From the NCBI GenBank assembly GCA_951828585.1, contig OX639991.1:834576-898575 (forward strand): a DNA stretch of 64,000 nucleotides, written 5' to 3'. Of the stretch, positions 48,673 through 58,115 are shown one piece after another. Each line of letters begins with the position of its first letter. Position 1 is the first letter of the stretch. This stretch comes from Longimicrobiales bacterium. GTDB taxonomy: Bacteria > Gemmatimonadota > Gemmatimonadetes > Longimicrobiales > Gaopeijiaceae. The notes under the pieces are model-generated. The model was given only the letters and a program-made list of their open reading frames with translations, ran no database searches and was not told the origin of the DNA. The position numbers were made by a program, and so were the translations under genes.

Positions 48673-49758
48673 TCAGCCCGCTGGCGCCAGCGGCCGCGCC
48701 ACCATGATCCCGTCCTGGCCCCCGATGCGGCTGATCCGCTCGGCGAGTGACTCGTCGCTGATCTGGACGTGCGATCCCACCAGGGGCGCGTGCATCAGCC
48801 TCAGCGTGCCGTCCCGCCACAGGGCGATCCCGGTGTGGGCGATGTCCAGGCCCGCCACGGTGCTCGTCGCGGCGATGACGTCGCCGTCGTGGATCCCGTC
48901 GGACGCAGCGTGGATCTCACCGGCCGGGATGTAGTAGCGCTCGACCTCACCGAGCCGCGCCTCCATCCGGGCGATTTCGACCAGGGTGGCCTGATCGGCG
49001 AGTTGGCGGTACGCGTCCGGGTGGGTGGACATGAAGTCGATCGGCGAAGGGTCGGCCACCCCACCCAGCTCCCGCGAGATCGCGTCCACCAGACCCGAGG
49101 CCTGGTTGTCCGCGATCCACTCGGAGAAGTAGTGGAGGCGGCTGGCGTAGCCGTCCAGCACCCCGCTCCGGTAGCGGACCTGCGTGAGTTCGTCCCGGTA
49201 GGCCGCCTGGAACGCGTCCGGGTCGTCCAGAAGGGCGGTGCGACGGGACGCGGCGGATCCGGCTCTGCGAATGTCTGCCGCCCCGTTGCCGTCAGGGTCC
49301 GCCAGGTCGGACGATTCGGGCCACGCCAGCCGCGCGAGGACCAGCGTGTTTTCCACGAAGGTGACACAGTCGAGGGCTTCCAGGTTGATCACGAGCCGCT
49401 CGGGCCCGGCGAGCTCCAGCGTGTGGGGCTGGTACGGTGTGCCGAGGAAGCGCTCGCCGATGCGGGCGACGAGGTCGCCGAAACGGGGGAAGGTGCCGGG
49501 GGGCTGGGTGGCAGCCCAGGTGAAGTGCTCCCGGGCAATCTCCCAGTCACGGGGGGTGCCGGAGGCGTGTCGCTGGGGAAGCTCGTCCACGAGGGGCTGG
49601 GGCACCTCGTCCTCGGTGAGTTGGGACGCCACAGGACTATGTTCACCTGTCGACTGGCTCTCCCAAACCACGTAGCCGATCCCCATCAGAAGCAACGCTC
49701 CCACTACGGCTCGCCCCAACGGACGGGCGGGTCGACCGCGCCTGCGTCTCCTGATCAT
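48673..49758 (-). CDS. DUF1460 amidase-like exported protein
   Basis: 361 residues from ATG 49758; sequence upstream in frame is Arg/Gly-rich and lies in the Mo-subunit gene. A basic start and a membrane segment (AVVGALLLMGIGYVVW) direct export. The domain resembles N-acetylmuramoyl-L-alanine amidase-like DUF1460 (NlpC/P60-related): FLGTPYQPHTLE, INLEALDCVTFVENTL with the likely catalytic Cys, GDVIAATSTVAGLDIAHTGIAL with the likely His. Unexpectedly it sits between the molybdenum and FAD subunit genes. Confidence 0.8.
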   Translation of the reverse strand: MIRRRRRGRPARPLGRAVVGALLLMGIGYVVWESQSTGEHSPVASQLTEDEVPQPLVDELPQRHASGTPRDWEIAREHFTWAATQPPGTFPRFGDLVARIGERFLGTPYQPHTLELAGPERLVINLEALDCVTFVENTLVLARLAWPESSDLADPDGNGAADIRRAGSAASRRTALLDDPDAFQAAYRDELTQVRYRSGVLDGYASRLHYFSEWIADNQASGLVDAISRELGGVADPSPIDFMSTHPDAYRQLADQATLVEIARMEARLGEVERYYIPAGEIHAASDGIHDGDVIAATSTVAGLDIAHTGIALWRDGTLRLMHAPLVGSHVQISDESLAERISRIGGQDGIMVARPLAPAG

Positions 49759-49810
49759 CCAGTCCCCCGCCCGGGCAAGGGAGCGGGGCCGCGGGGTTCC
49801 GGCCGGTTTC

Positions 49811-52207
49811 TCACTGCGACCCTCCCACCCCCACCACCTCCTTCGCCCGGCCAGGTGCCCACCGCCCCCCATCCGGCGCCTGCAGCGCCCGCCACACACG
49901 CGGCGGCGAGAACGGCAACGCGTCCATCCGCACCCCAACCGCATCGTAAATCGCATTCGCGATCGCCGGAATCGAAGGATGCAGCGGCCCTTCCCCAGCC
50001 TCCTTCGCCCCGTACGGCCCCTCCGGGTCGATCGACTCCACGATCAAGGACTCCAGCGCCGGTGTGTCGAGACTCGTCGGAATCCGGTAGTCCAGCAGCG
50101 ACGGCGCGTTGTGCAGCCCCTCCCGCCCCTGGTTCGCCGACTTGAAGATCTGCTCCTCCATGATCGCCTCGGCGAAGCCCATGTACGCCGAGCCCTCCAT
50201 CTGTCCGGCCACCAGCACCGGGTTCAGCGCCCGCCCGCAGTCGTGCGCGATCCAGATCTTGTCGACCGTCACAAACCCCGTCTCGGGGTCCACCTCGACC
50301 TCGGCCACATGCGCGGTGAAGGAGTACGCCGGCGAGGCCCCGATCGTCGCGCCGCGGTAGCTGCCGTGCACGTCCTTGGGCGTGTTGTAGGACCCCGTCG
50401 CACCCAGCGTGCCGAACTTCGTCTCGGCCAGGTTGAAGGCCTCGCGGAGCGGCATGCTCGTACCCGTGTCCCCCGCCCGCACCGCCCACCCCCCCGCCAG
50501 CAGCACCTCGCGCGGCTTCGCCTCCCACGCCTCGGCCACCGCCTCCTGCACCTTCGCCTTCAGCTTGCGGGACGCCTCGATGCACGCGTTGCCCAGCATG
50601 AAGGTCACCCGCGACGAGTACGCGCCCAGGTCCACCGGGGTGAAGTCGGTGTCCCCCGCCAGCACCCGGATGTGCTCCAGCGGCACGCCCAGCTCCTCGG
50701 CCACCACGTACGCGACCATCGAGTCGACCCCCTGCCCGATCTCCGACGCCCCCGAGAACACCGCCACGCGCCCCGACCGGTCCACCTGCAGCTGCACCCC
50801 GGACTGCGGCATCTCGTTCGGGTAGATCGGGTAGTTGGTGCCCGTGATGTAGGTCGAGCCCGCCACACCGACCCCGCGTCCATACGGCAGTCGCCGGTAC
50901 TTGCGCTTCCAGCCGCTCGCCCGCTCCACCTCTTCCAGGCACTCCAGGAACCCGTTCGAGGTCACCCGCAGGTCATTCACCGTGCGGGTGTGCGAGCCGA
51001 TGAAGTTGCGTCTCCTGAGCTCGATCGGGTCTATCGACAGGCACTCGGCGATCCGGTCCAGCTGCACCTCGATGGCGAAGCGCGGCTGCACCGAGCCGTG
51101 GCCGCGCTTGGGCCCGCAGGCGGGCTTGTTGGTGTAGGCGCGGGTCGAATGGAAGCGGTAGGCCGGCATCTGGTAGGGCGCAGTGAGCAGCTGTCCCGAG
51201 TAGTACGTCGTCACCAGCCCGAACGATGCGTACGCGCCCCCATCCAGCACGATCTCGGCGTCCACCGATGTCAGCATGCCCTCGCGGGTGGCGCCGGTAC
51301 GGTACCGCATGTGGAAGGGGTGGCGCCCGCGGTGGGCGTAGAAGACCTCTTCGCGCGTGTAGAGGATCTTGACCGGGCGGCCCGTCATCATCGACAGCTT
51401 CGCCACGCAGAATTCGAGGTCGAAGGGCTCCGACTTGCCGCCGAAGGCGCCGCCCACCGGGGGCTGGATGACCCGCACCTTGGCCGGGTCCACGTCTAGC
51501 ACGCGCGCGAGTTCGCGGTGCAGGTAGTGGGGGACCTGCGTCGCCGACCACACGGTCAGCTTGCCGTTGCCCTCGGCCAGCCCGATCGCGCAGTGGGGCT
51601 CGATCGGCGTGTGGGTCGTCCCCTCGAAGAAGTAGTCGTTCTCCACCACGATGTCCGCGTCTTCCAGCCCGCCGTCCACATCGCCGAACTCCAGCTTCAC
51701 CACCTTGGTGACGTTCCCGTTCCACCCCGGCTTGCGCGGCTCGTGGATGTACGGGCCCGCCTCCGTCGCTATGGCTTCGTGGGGATCCAGGTAGGCGGGC
51801 AGCTCCTCGTAGGTGACGTCGATGAGGTCAAGCGCGGCGATGGCCGTGTCCTCGTCGACCGCCGCCACCGCCGCCACCCCGTCGCCGATGTAGCGCACCT
51901 TGTCCACGCAGAGCGGGTACTCGTCGGGCGTCCAGGGGATGATCCCGTACGCGGTGGGCATGTCGCGGCCGGTCACGACCGCGTGGACACCCGCGAGCGC
52001 CTCGGCCCGGGAGGTGTCGATGGCCACGATGCGGGCGTGCGGGTGCGGGCTGCGCAGGATCTTGCCGTGCAGCATGCCTGGGAGCCGGATGTCGTCGGTG
52101 TAGCGGGCGCGTCCGGTCGCCTTGGCCAGCCCGTCGACCTTGCGCATGGGGCGGCCGATGGTGTTCAGGCCGTCCCGGGGGGCGCGGGGACCGTTGCGGC
52201 GATTCAT
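49811..52207 (-). CDS. Molybdopterin subunit of the 4-hydroxybenzoyl-CoA reductase-type hydroxylase
   Basis: 798 residues from ATG 52207, overlapping the upstream stop (ATGA). Xanthine-dehydrogenase family large subunit: RPMRKVDGLAKATGRARYTDD, PPVGGAFGGKSEPFD (pterin contact), PRFAIEVQLDRIA, and the active-site Glu in GAKEAGEGPLHPSIPAIANAI. It binds the Mo-cofactor. Together with the small and FAD subunits it forms a heterotrimer dimer. Physiological substrate unknown; an aromatic CoA thioester is the first guess from the FAD-subunit type. Confidence 0.9.
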   Translation of the reverse strand: MNRRNGPRAPRDGLNTIGRPMRKVDGLAKATGRARYTDDIRLPGMLHGKILRSPHPHARIVAIDTSRAEALAGVHAVVTGRDMPTAYGIIPWTPDEYPLCVDKVRYIGDGVAAVAAVDEDTAIAALDLIDVTYEELPAYLDPHEAIATEAGPYIHEPRKPGWNGNVTKVVKLEFGDVDGGLEDADIVVENDYFFEGTTHTPIEPHCAIGLAEGNGKLTVWSATQVPHYLHRELARVLDVDPAKVRVIQPPVGGAFGGKSEPFDLEFCVAKLSMMTGRPVKILYTREEVFYAHRGRHPFHMRYRTGATREGMLTSVDAEIVLDGGAYASFGLVTTYYSGQLLTAPYQMPAYRFHSTRAYTNKPACGPKRGHGSVQPRFAIEVQLDRIAECLSIDPIELRRRNFIGSHTRTVNDLRVTSNGFLECLEEVERASGWKRKYRRLPYGRGVGVAGSTYITGTNYPIYPNEMPQSGVQLQVDRSGRVAVFSGASEIGQGVDSMVAYVVAEELGVPLEHIRVLAGDTDFTPVDLGAYSSRVTFMLGNACIEASRKLKAKVQEAVAEAWEAKPREVLLAGGWAVRAGDTGTSMPLREAFNLAETKFGTLGATGSYNTPKDVHGSYRGATIGASPAYSFTAHVAEVEVDPETGFVTVDKIWIAHDCGRALNPVLVAGQMEGSAYMGFAEAIMEEQIFKSANQGREGLHNAPSLLDYRIPTSLDTPALESLIVESIDPEGPYGAKEAGEGPLHPSIPAIANAIYDAVGVRMDALPFSPPRVWRALQAPDGGRWAPGRAKEVVGVGGSQ

Positions 52208-52671
52208 GGCCCGAGCCTCGCGGCAGCCGCCTCGACGGCGTCGTAGATCTTCTCGTAGCCGGTGCAGCGGCACAGGTTGCCCGCGAGCGCCTTTCTGATC
52301 TCCTCACGGGTCGGCGATTGGTTCCCGTCCAGCAGCGCCACCGAGCTGCACAGGATGCCGGGCGTGCAGAACCCGCACTGCGCGGCCCCGTTCAGGTCGA
52401 ATTCGTCCTGCACGGGGTGCGTCTCGGTGCCGTTCGCGAGCCCCTCCACGGTACGCACCTCGCGCCCCTCGGCCTCCCACACCGGCGTGATGCACGACAG
52501 GATGGCGCGCCCGTCCACGATGACCGTGCACGCGCCGCAGTCACCCTTGTCGCACCCCTGTTTCGACCCGGTCAGGCCGAGACCGTAGCGCAGCGTCTCC
52601 AGCAGCGTGTAGTGGGCGGGCACACCGCAGACGCGCTCGTCCCCGTTGACCCGCAGGCGGACTACTTCCAT
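52204..52671 (-). CDS. [2Fe-2S] subunit of the Mo hydroxylase
   Basis: 155 residues. Plant-type ferredoxin motif GCDKGDCGACTV with a further Cys at ILSC, then the second cluster motifs CGFCTPGI and NLCRCTGYEKI. Carries electrons between Mo site and FAD. First gene of the operon; the start at 52671 is close to the divergent AAA gene at 52849. Confidence 0.95.
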   Translation of the reverse strand: MEVVRLRVNGDERVCGVPAHYTLLETLRYGLGLTGSKQGCDKGDCGACTVIVDGRAILSCITPVWEAEGREVRTVEGLANGTETHPVQDEFDLNGAAQCGFCTPGILCSSVALLDGNQSPTREEIRKALAGNLCRCTGYEKIYDAVEAAAARLGP

Positions 52672-52848
52672 TCGGACCCTCCTCTCGATTCAATATCGGT
52701 CCGGCCGGGATGTGGTGCTACCCCGAATAGGGGCACCGAGCGCGCCGACCCCTGATCCAGGTTGGCACCCAGGGCAGTCGCGAACGTATCTTACCATGGT
52801 TGGCCTCGTCGACTGTCCACCCCATCCCGTTCCCTTGGTCCGAATCCA

Positions 52849-54075
52849 ATGATGCCCCAGTCGAACTCCCCACCTGCACGAATCGAACGACTCAAAGTTC
52901 GCAATTTCCGTGCCCTGCAGAACGTGGAGTTCAGGGACCTTCAACCGATGACGGTTTTGCTTGGACCGAACGGGAGCGGCAAGTCAACGGTTTTCGACGT
53001 TTTCGCGTTCCTGGCGGAGTGCTTCGAATCCGGGCTTCGGCGTGCCTGGGATCGCCGCGGGCGAGCCAGGGAGCTCATGACACGCGGTGCGGACGGTCCG
53101 CTGACCATCGAGATCAAGTATCGCGAACAACCCGGGACTCCACTGATCACCTACCATCTTTCCGTCCATGAGTCCGGTGGACGTCCTGTGGTGAAATACG
53201 AATGGCTGCAGTGGAAGCGGAAGCGCTATGGAGCACCATTTCGTTTTCTCGAAAACCGCGAGGGCCAGGGCCAGGCAGTCAGTGGCGAGGTGCCTGACGC
53301 AGAGGACCAGCGGGTCAATATCGCACTCAACTCGGCCGATCTCCTGGCCGTTAACGCACTCGGACAGTTTCGCGAACACCCTCGCGTCGGTGCACTCCGC
53401 ACTTTCATCACGGGCTGGCACGTGTCCTACCTCTCTGCCGACAGCGCACGCGGCCAGCCCGAAGCCGGACCTCAGGAGCGACTGACCAAGAGTGGAGAGA
53501 ACCTCGCGAACGTCGTCCAATTCCTTGGAGAACAACAGCCCCAGCGGCTCGAGCGGATCTTTGCGGCATTGCGCGCGCGGGTCCCAAGGATTGAGAGTGT
53601 CCTCGCCGAAACCATGCTCGACGGAAGACTCCTGCTACAGATCAAGGACGCACCGTTTGACCGTCCGGTTTTCGCACGTTTCGCCTCGGACGGTACGCTC
53701 AAGATGCTGGCCTATCTGGTACTGCTGCACGACCTGGATCCGCCACCGTTCATCGGAATCGAGGAGCCCGAGAATTTCCTCCACCCGAGGTTGCTGAACG
53801 GATTGGCCGAAGAATGCCGTACGGCATCCGAACGCACCCAGTTGCTGGCGACCACTCATTCTCCGTTCTTCATCGACTCCCTGCACCCCAAAGAAGTCTG
53901 GGTTCTTTGGCGTGACATCAAGGGCCACACTCGAACCCGTCGGGCGGCCGACCTTTCCGGTGTCCCGCAGTTCATTGCGGAGGGTGCCCAACTAGGGGAT
54001 TTGTGGATGGAGGGCCACTTCGGTGTTGGTGACCCGTTGACTGAGCATGGCGGTCCCACTTTCGGCCCCAGCTGA
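52849..54075 (+). CDS. AAA-family ATPase (RecF/OLD-like), partner of DUF4276
   Basis: 408 residues from ATG 52849. SMC/RecF-like N-terminus [18 protein letters not shown], Walker [14 protein letters not shown], Walker [17 protein letters not shown], then [15 protein letters not shown] with the His switch; between these an insert of about 200 residues. This is the predicted-ATPase group (AAA_21 type) that often travels with TOPRIM-like nuclease genes. Its last 29 bases overlap the DUF4276 gene. The weak ribosome site leaves the start somewhat uncertain. A defence role is inferred from the pair. Confidence 0.88.
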   Translation: MMPQSNSPPARIERLKVRNFRALQNVEFRDLQPMTVLLGPNGSGKSTVFDVFAFLAECFESGLRRAWDRRGRARELMTRGADGPLTIEIKYREQPGTPLITYHLSVHESGGRPVVKYEWLQWKRKRYGAPFRFLENREGQGQAVSGEVPDAEDQRVNIALNSADLLAVNALGQFREHPRVGALRTFITGWHVSYLSADSARGQPEAGPQERLTKSGENLANVVQFLGEQQPQRLERIFAALRARVPRIESVLAETMLDGRLLLQIKDAPFDRPVFARFASDGTLKMLAYLVLLHDLDPPPFIGIEEPENFLHPRLLNGLAEECRTASERTQLLATTHSPFFIDSLHPKEVWVLWRDIKGHTRTRRAADLSGVPQFIAEGAQLGDLWMEGHFGVGDPLTEHGGPTFGPS

Positions 54076-54703
54076 AGTGGGAACGACTGCGGAACACCTG
54101 GAATTCCTGGTCGAAGAACCTTCCATGGAAGCGTTCCTTCGAGTCGCACTCCCTCGCATGATTCCAGGTAGTTGCTCGTTCAATATCCACCCCTTCCGGG
54201 GAAAGCCTGATCTGCTCAGAAAGCTTCCCGGACGCCTGCGCGGATACCAACGCTGGATCCGGCCGAGCTACCGGATCGTGGTGTTGGTGGACCGCGATGA
54301 TCAGGATTGTCACGTCCTGAAAGCCGACCTGGAAGCTGCGGCGGGCATGGCCAGCCTTCTCACTCGCTCTCAAGCCGGGGTGGGCCAGTGGCAAATCGCC
54401 AACCGGATCGTCATCGAAGAGCTGGAAGCCTGGTATTTCGGCGACTGGGTAGCGGTCCGTCGGGCGTATCCCCGAGTGCCCCCAAACATTCCTCGTCGAG
54501 TGAGCTATCGGGATCCTGATGCGATCAAGGGAGGAACCTGGGAGGCGTTTGAGAGAGTGATGAAGAAACATGGATACTTCGCCACGGGCTTGAGAAAAGT
54601 CGAAGCAGCCGAAGCGATCGCCGGTCATATTGATCCCGACTCCAACCGATCGGTGAGCTTCGGTGTCTTTCAAAGTGTCTTGGAGGAGGCGACCAAGCCA
54701 TGA
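54047..54703 (+). CDS. DUF4276 (TOPRIM-like) protein, putative effector
   Basis: 218 residues. [22 protein letters not shown] supplies the first acidic residues, and [20 protein letters not shown] the DxD of a TOPRIM-like fold; later [26 protein letters not shown] and [13 protein letters not shown] are DUF4276 hallmarks. Known split systems pair such proteins with an ATPase sensor, for example PARIS (AriA/AriB) and AbiL-type modules. Nuclease activity is not proven. Overlaps the ATPase gene. Confidence 0.85.
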   Translation: MAVPLSAPAEVGTTAEHLEFLVEEPSMEAFLRVALPRMIPGSCSFNIHPFRGKPDLLRKLPGRLRGYQRWIRPSYRIVVLVDRDDQDCHVLKADLEAAAGMASLLTRSQAGVGQWQIANRIVIEELEAWYFGDWVAVRRAYPRVPPNIPRRVSYRDPDAIKGGTWEAFERVMKKHGYFATGLRKVEAAEAIAGHIDPDSNRSVSFGVFQSVLEEATKP

Positions 54704-54835
54704 GAGAGCCCGTTCCGCCGTGGGGTTCCAACCGCCACCACCGCCAACTGGAATCCCGCCCGCTTCCCCGGTAAGATTGAATTGAACCCTCTCAACCCAC
54801 GAATTCAGACAAACCAGAGATACAGGACCCCGAAC

Positions 54836-55252
54836 ATGCCCTACCCAGAGATGATGGTGGCCCCGATGCGGCAGGAACTGGCCCGCATCGGCTTTCAGGA
54901 ACTTCGCGACGCCGAACAGGTCGGCCAGGCGATGGACGCCATGGAAGGCACCGTGCTCGTCGCGGTCAACTCGATCTGCGGCTGTGCCGCCGGGATCTTC
55001 CGACCGGCGGTCATGATGGCGCTGCAGGGCGACCAGCAGCCCGACCACAAGGTGACGGTCTTCGCCGGACAGGACCTCGACGCCACCGCCGCCGCGCGCA
55101 AACACCTGATGGGCTATCCGCCCTCGTCACCGTCGATCGCGCTGCTCAAGGACGGCGACGTGGTGTTCATGCTCGAGCGTTTCCAGATCGAGGGGCGCTC
55201 GGCCCCGGCGATCGCCGGCGACCTGCAGGCCGCCTTCGCGGAGCACTGCTGA
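54836..55252 (+). CDS. Bacilliredoxin (BrxA/BrxB, UPF0403)
   Basis: 138 residues from ATG 54836 (MPYPEMMV). CGC active site in VNSICGCAAGIFRPAV, which reduces bacillithiol mixed disulfides, plus YPPSSPSIALLKDGDVVFMLERFQIEG, the family end block. It implies a low-molecular-weight thiol of bacillithiol type or an equivalent partner. The extra in-frame residues before 54836 are not family-like. Confidence 0.92.
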   Translation: MPYPEMMVAPMRQELARIGFQELRDAEQVGQAMDAMEGTVLVAVNSICGCAAGIFRPAVMMALQGDQQPDHKVTVFAGQDLDATAAARKHLMGYPPSSPSIALLKDGDVVFMLERFQIEGRSAPAIAGDLQAAFAEHC

Positions 55253-55264
55253 CCCCTTCGGGAG

Positions 55265-55672
55265 CTACTCTTCCGACGCCGCCTTCCGGCACGCCAGCCA
55301 GCCGTCGATCGAGTACTTGCCCGCCCCGTGCGCGCAGAAGAAGAGCCAGGCGAAGCAGTAGAATGCCGCGAGCTCGCCCCGGTTCATGATCGGCCAGAAG
55401 CCGTTGGGAGCGTGCGCGATGAAGTAGGCCACCGCCATCTGTCCCGAGACCAGAAAGGCCACGGGGCGCGTGAACAGCCCCACCATGATGAGCAGCCCGC
55501 CGAAGAACTCGAGGATCCCGGCGATCCCCCGCTGGCCCATCAGGGACTCGACCTGGTTGCCTCCCAGGACTCCGAAGAGCTTCTGCGCGCCGTGCAGCGT
55601 GAAGAGGAAGCCCGCCACGATCCGCAGCGCGTTGTGGGTGATTGCCTTGAATCCGGCATGATCCTTGAACAT
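55265..55672 (-). CDS. DoxX-family membrane protein
   Basis: 135 residues, four membrane helices: NALRIVAGFLFTLHGAQKLFG, ILEFFGGLLIMVGLFTRPVAFL, GQMAVAYFIAHA and FYCFAWLFFCAHGAGKYSIDGW. The pattern HGAQKLFG..GGLLI.GL.TRP is that of DoxX/YphA-type proteins, some part of terminal oxidase or thiosulfate:quinone modules. Alone here; function unknown. Convergent with bacilliredoxin. Confidence 0.88.
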   Translation of the reverse strand: MFKDHAGFKAITHNALRIVAGFLFTLHGAQKLFGVLGGNQVESLMGQRGIAGILEFFGGLLIMVGLFTRPVAFLVSGQMAVAYFIAHAPNGFWPIMNRGELAAFYCFAWLFFCAHGAGKYSIDGWLACRKAASEE

Positions 55673-55750
55673 CGTCTGGTTGCCTCCTGCAGGGGGTCGG
55701 TAACACGGAGAATGGGGAAAGCGTAAGCCGGGGGCGCCGGTGGCGCAAAG

Positions 55751-56458
55751 CTACCGCTTCAGCCGCTTGCGCCGCTTCCGCTCCAGACGCCGTCTCCGCT
55801 TCGCTTCCCGGCGCGATTCTCCCACGCGCCGAGTCTCGATTTCCACCGATCCGAAGATGGAGAAGCCCTCCACCCGGACCATGGAGTCGCCCGCGGCGAC
55901 CGGCGCCGGGCTGGAATCAAGCCGCTCGAAGCTCCCGAACACCGCCGAGCCGCCGCACTGAACGTGCAGTCCGGGCGGGACCAGGATCTCGACCGCGCCC
56001 ATGAACGCCACCGCCGTAACCGTCGTCGTGCCCGGACCGAGCCGCGCCTCCCGCAGGTCGATAGTGGCTGATCCCATGACCGCCGCCACCGTGGTCCGCC
56101 GCGCGGGCACCCACTGCCCGGCACGCTTCGTCTCGCCGAAAACAGCCACGGCGCGGTCCGTCGGCCGAACCTCGGAAAAGGCGGCAGCCGGGGCGCGGCT
56201 CGAAATCTCCTCGGGCAACCCCGCCGTCTTCGCCGCGGCCATGCCGGCGCTGCCGAGGCCGTCGATCGCCTCTCCCAGCTCGGCCATCGACCCGGCGCCG
56301 TGCGCGAGGCTCACGCGCCGCTCGAAGTCCTCTACCGACAGCATGTCGCGCGCGAAGCACTCGCTCAGCAGGTCGATCGCCTTCTCCCGGGCCTCGTCGA
56401 CTTCGAGCACCTTGGTGGGTTTCGTGTCCGACAGGTCCTTCTTCGTACGTTTCTTCAT
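55751..56458 (-). CDS. DUF1707 plus LiaF-like domain protein
   Basis: 235 residues from ATG 56458 (overlaps the channel stop, ATGA). N-terminal DUF1707/SHOCT-like helical piece EKAIDLLSECFARDMLSVEDFERRVSLAH. C-terminal beta-helix of cell-wall-active LiaF type (AVAVFGETKRAGQWV, VMGSATIDLREARLGPG, VAFMGAVEILVPPGLHV, SAVFGSFERL). Ends in a very basic tail (REAKRRRRLERKRRK..). No membrane helix, so cytoplasmic or peripheral. Possible envelope-stress sensor; inferred only. Confidence 0.8.
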   Translation of the reverse strand: MKKRTKKDLSDTKPTKVLEVDEAREKAIDLLSECFARDMLSVEDFERRVSLAHGAGSMAELGEAIDGLGSAGMAAAKTAGLPEEISSRAPAAAFSEVRPTDRAVAVFGETKRAGQWVPARRTTVAAVMGSATIDLREARLGPGTTTVTAVAFMGAVEILVPPGLHVQCGGSAVFGSFERLDSSPAPVAAGDSMVRVEGFSIFGSVEIETRRVGESRREAKRRRRLERKRRKRLKR

Positions 56459-57315
56459 TTTGCCCCAACGTCGACGACCGTGCCCCCGCACGTCTTGCAG
56501 AACCGGGCGTCCACGTCGTGTCCGCCGGTGCGGCACCCCGAACACACCCGGTCGCGGATTCCCGGCGACGCTCGACCCAGGTGTGCCGCCTGCGCCAACT
56601 CCACGCTCACGATCCCCGTAGGCACGGCGATCAGCCCGTATCCCAGCAGCATGATCATCGCGGCCAGCATCTGGCCGGCCGGAGTATTAGGTGTGATGTC
56701 CCCGAAACCGACGGTGGTCAGGGTCACCACCGCCCAATAGACAGCCACGGGAATCGAGGTGAAACCGGCGTCCGACCCTTCGATCAGGTACATGAACGAG
56801 CCCAGGATCACAGTCAGCGTCAACACGGTGATCAGGAAGACGATGATCCGGTAGCGGCTGGCGGCCAGCGCCCGCCCCAGTGTGCGCGCCTCGCCCAGGT
56901 AGCGCACCAGCTTGAGAACCCGGAAGACGCGCAGCACCCTGAGTACCCTGATGATCACCAGAAACTGGGTACCCGGGAGGAGAACGCTCAGATAGGTGGG
57001 GATGATCGACAGCAGGTCGATGATGCCGAAGAAGCTGAGCGCGTAGCGGCGCTTGGACTGCACCGAGGCCAGCCGGGCGGCGTACTCGGCGGTGAACAGG
57101 ATCGTGAAGATCCATTCAAACACGTGCAGCGCCAAATCGTGCCGCCCCACGATCGACTCGACGGAATCGAGCATGACCACCAGGACGCTGGCGAGGATGA
57201 CCACGATGAGCACGACGTCGAAGATCCTGGCCGCGAGCAGCTCCGTCTCGAAGAGGATGTCGTACAGCTGGCCCCGCCACGGCGGGCCGTTTCGCGCTCG
57301 GTTCGACGGCGTCAT
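56455..57315 (-). CDS. Voltage-gated-type potassium channel with C-terminal zinc ribbon
   Basis: 286 residues. Six membrane segments with a voltage-sensor-like S4 (VIIRVLRVLRVFRVLKLVRYL, regular Arg spacing), the pore loop selectivity filter TLTTVGFGD, and an inner helix (MLAAMIMLLGYGLIAVPTGIVSVEL). The cytoplasmic tail holds CSGC...CKTC, a small zinc ribbon. Potassium selectivity is suggested by GFGD. Coupled to the DUF1707/LiaF-like gene downstream. Confidence 0.9.
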   Translation of the reverse strand: MTPSNRARNGPPWRGQLYDILFETELLAARIFDVVLIVVILASVLVVMLDSVESIVGRHDLALHVFEWIFTILFTAEYAARLASVQSKRRYALSFFGIIDLLSIIPTYLSVLLPGTQFLVIIRVLRVLRVFRVLKLVRYLGEARTLGRALAASRYRIIVFLITVLTLTVILGSFMYLIEGSDAGFTSIPVAVYWAVVTLTTVGFGDITPNTPAGQMLAAMIMLLGYGLIAVPTGIVSVELAQAAHLGRASPGIRDRVCSGCRTGGHDVDARFCKTCGGTVVDVGAK

Positions 57316-57321
57316 CCGGGG

Positions 57322-57993
<672 letters not shown>

Positions 57994-58115
57994 TGCCAAA
58001 GGAAGGTAATAGAGTATGTGGTGTCTTCGCACACCGCGGGGACGAAGGGTGTTCCGCCCGACAGCCGAAGCGCGTCAGGCGGGATCCATCGCCATCGAAA
58101 GCCCGGAGGGAACCA

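Noticed and set aside
53972..55105. 377-codon minus-strand frame
   Set aside because: Runs antisense through the ATPase end, DUF4276 and bacilliredoxin genes, each with clear family motifs.
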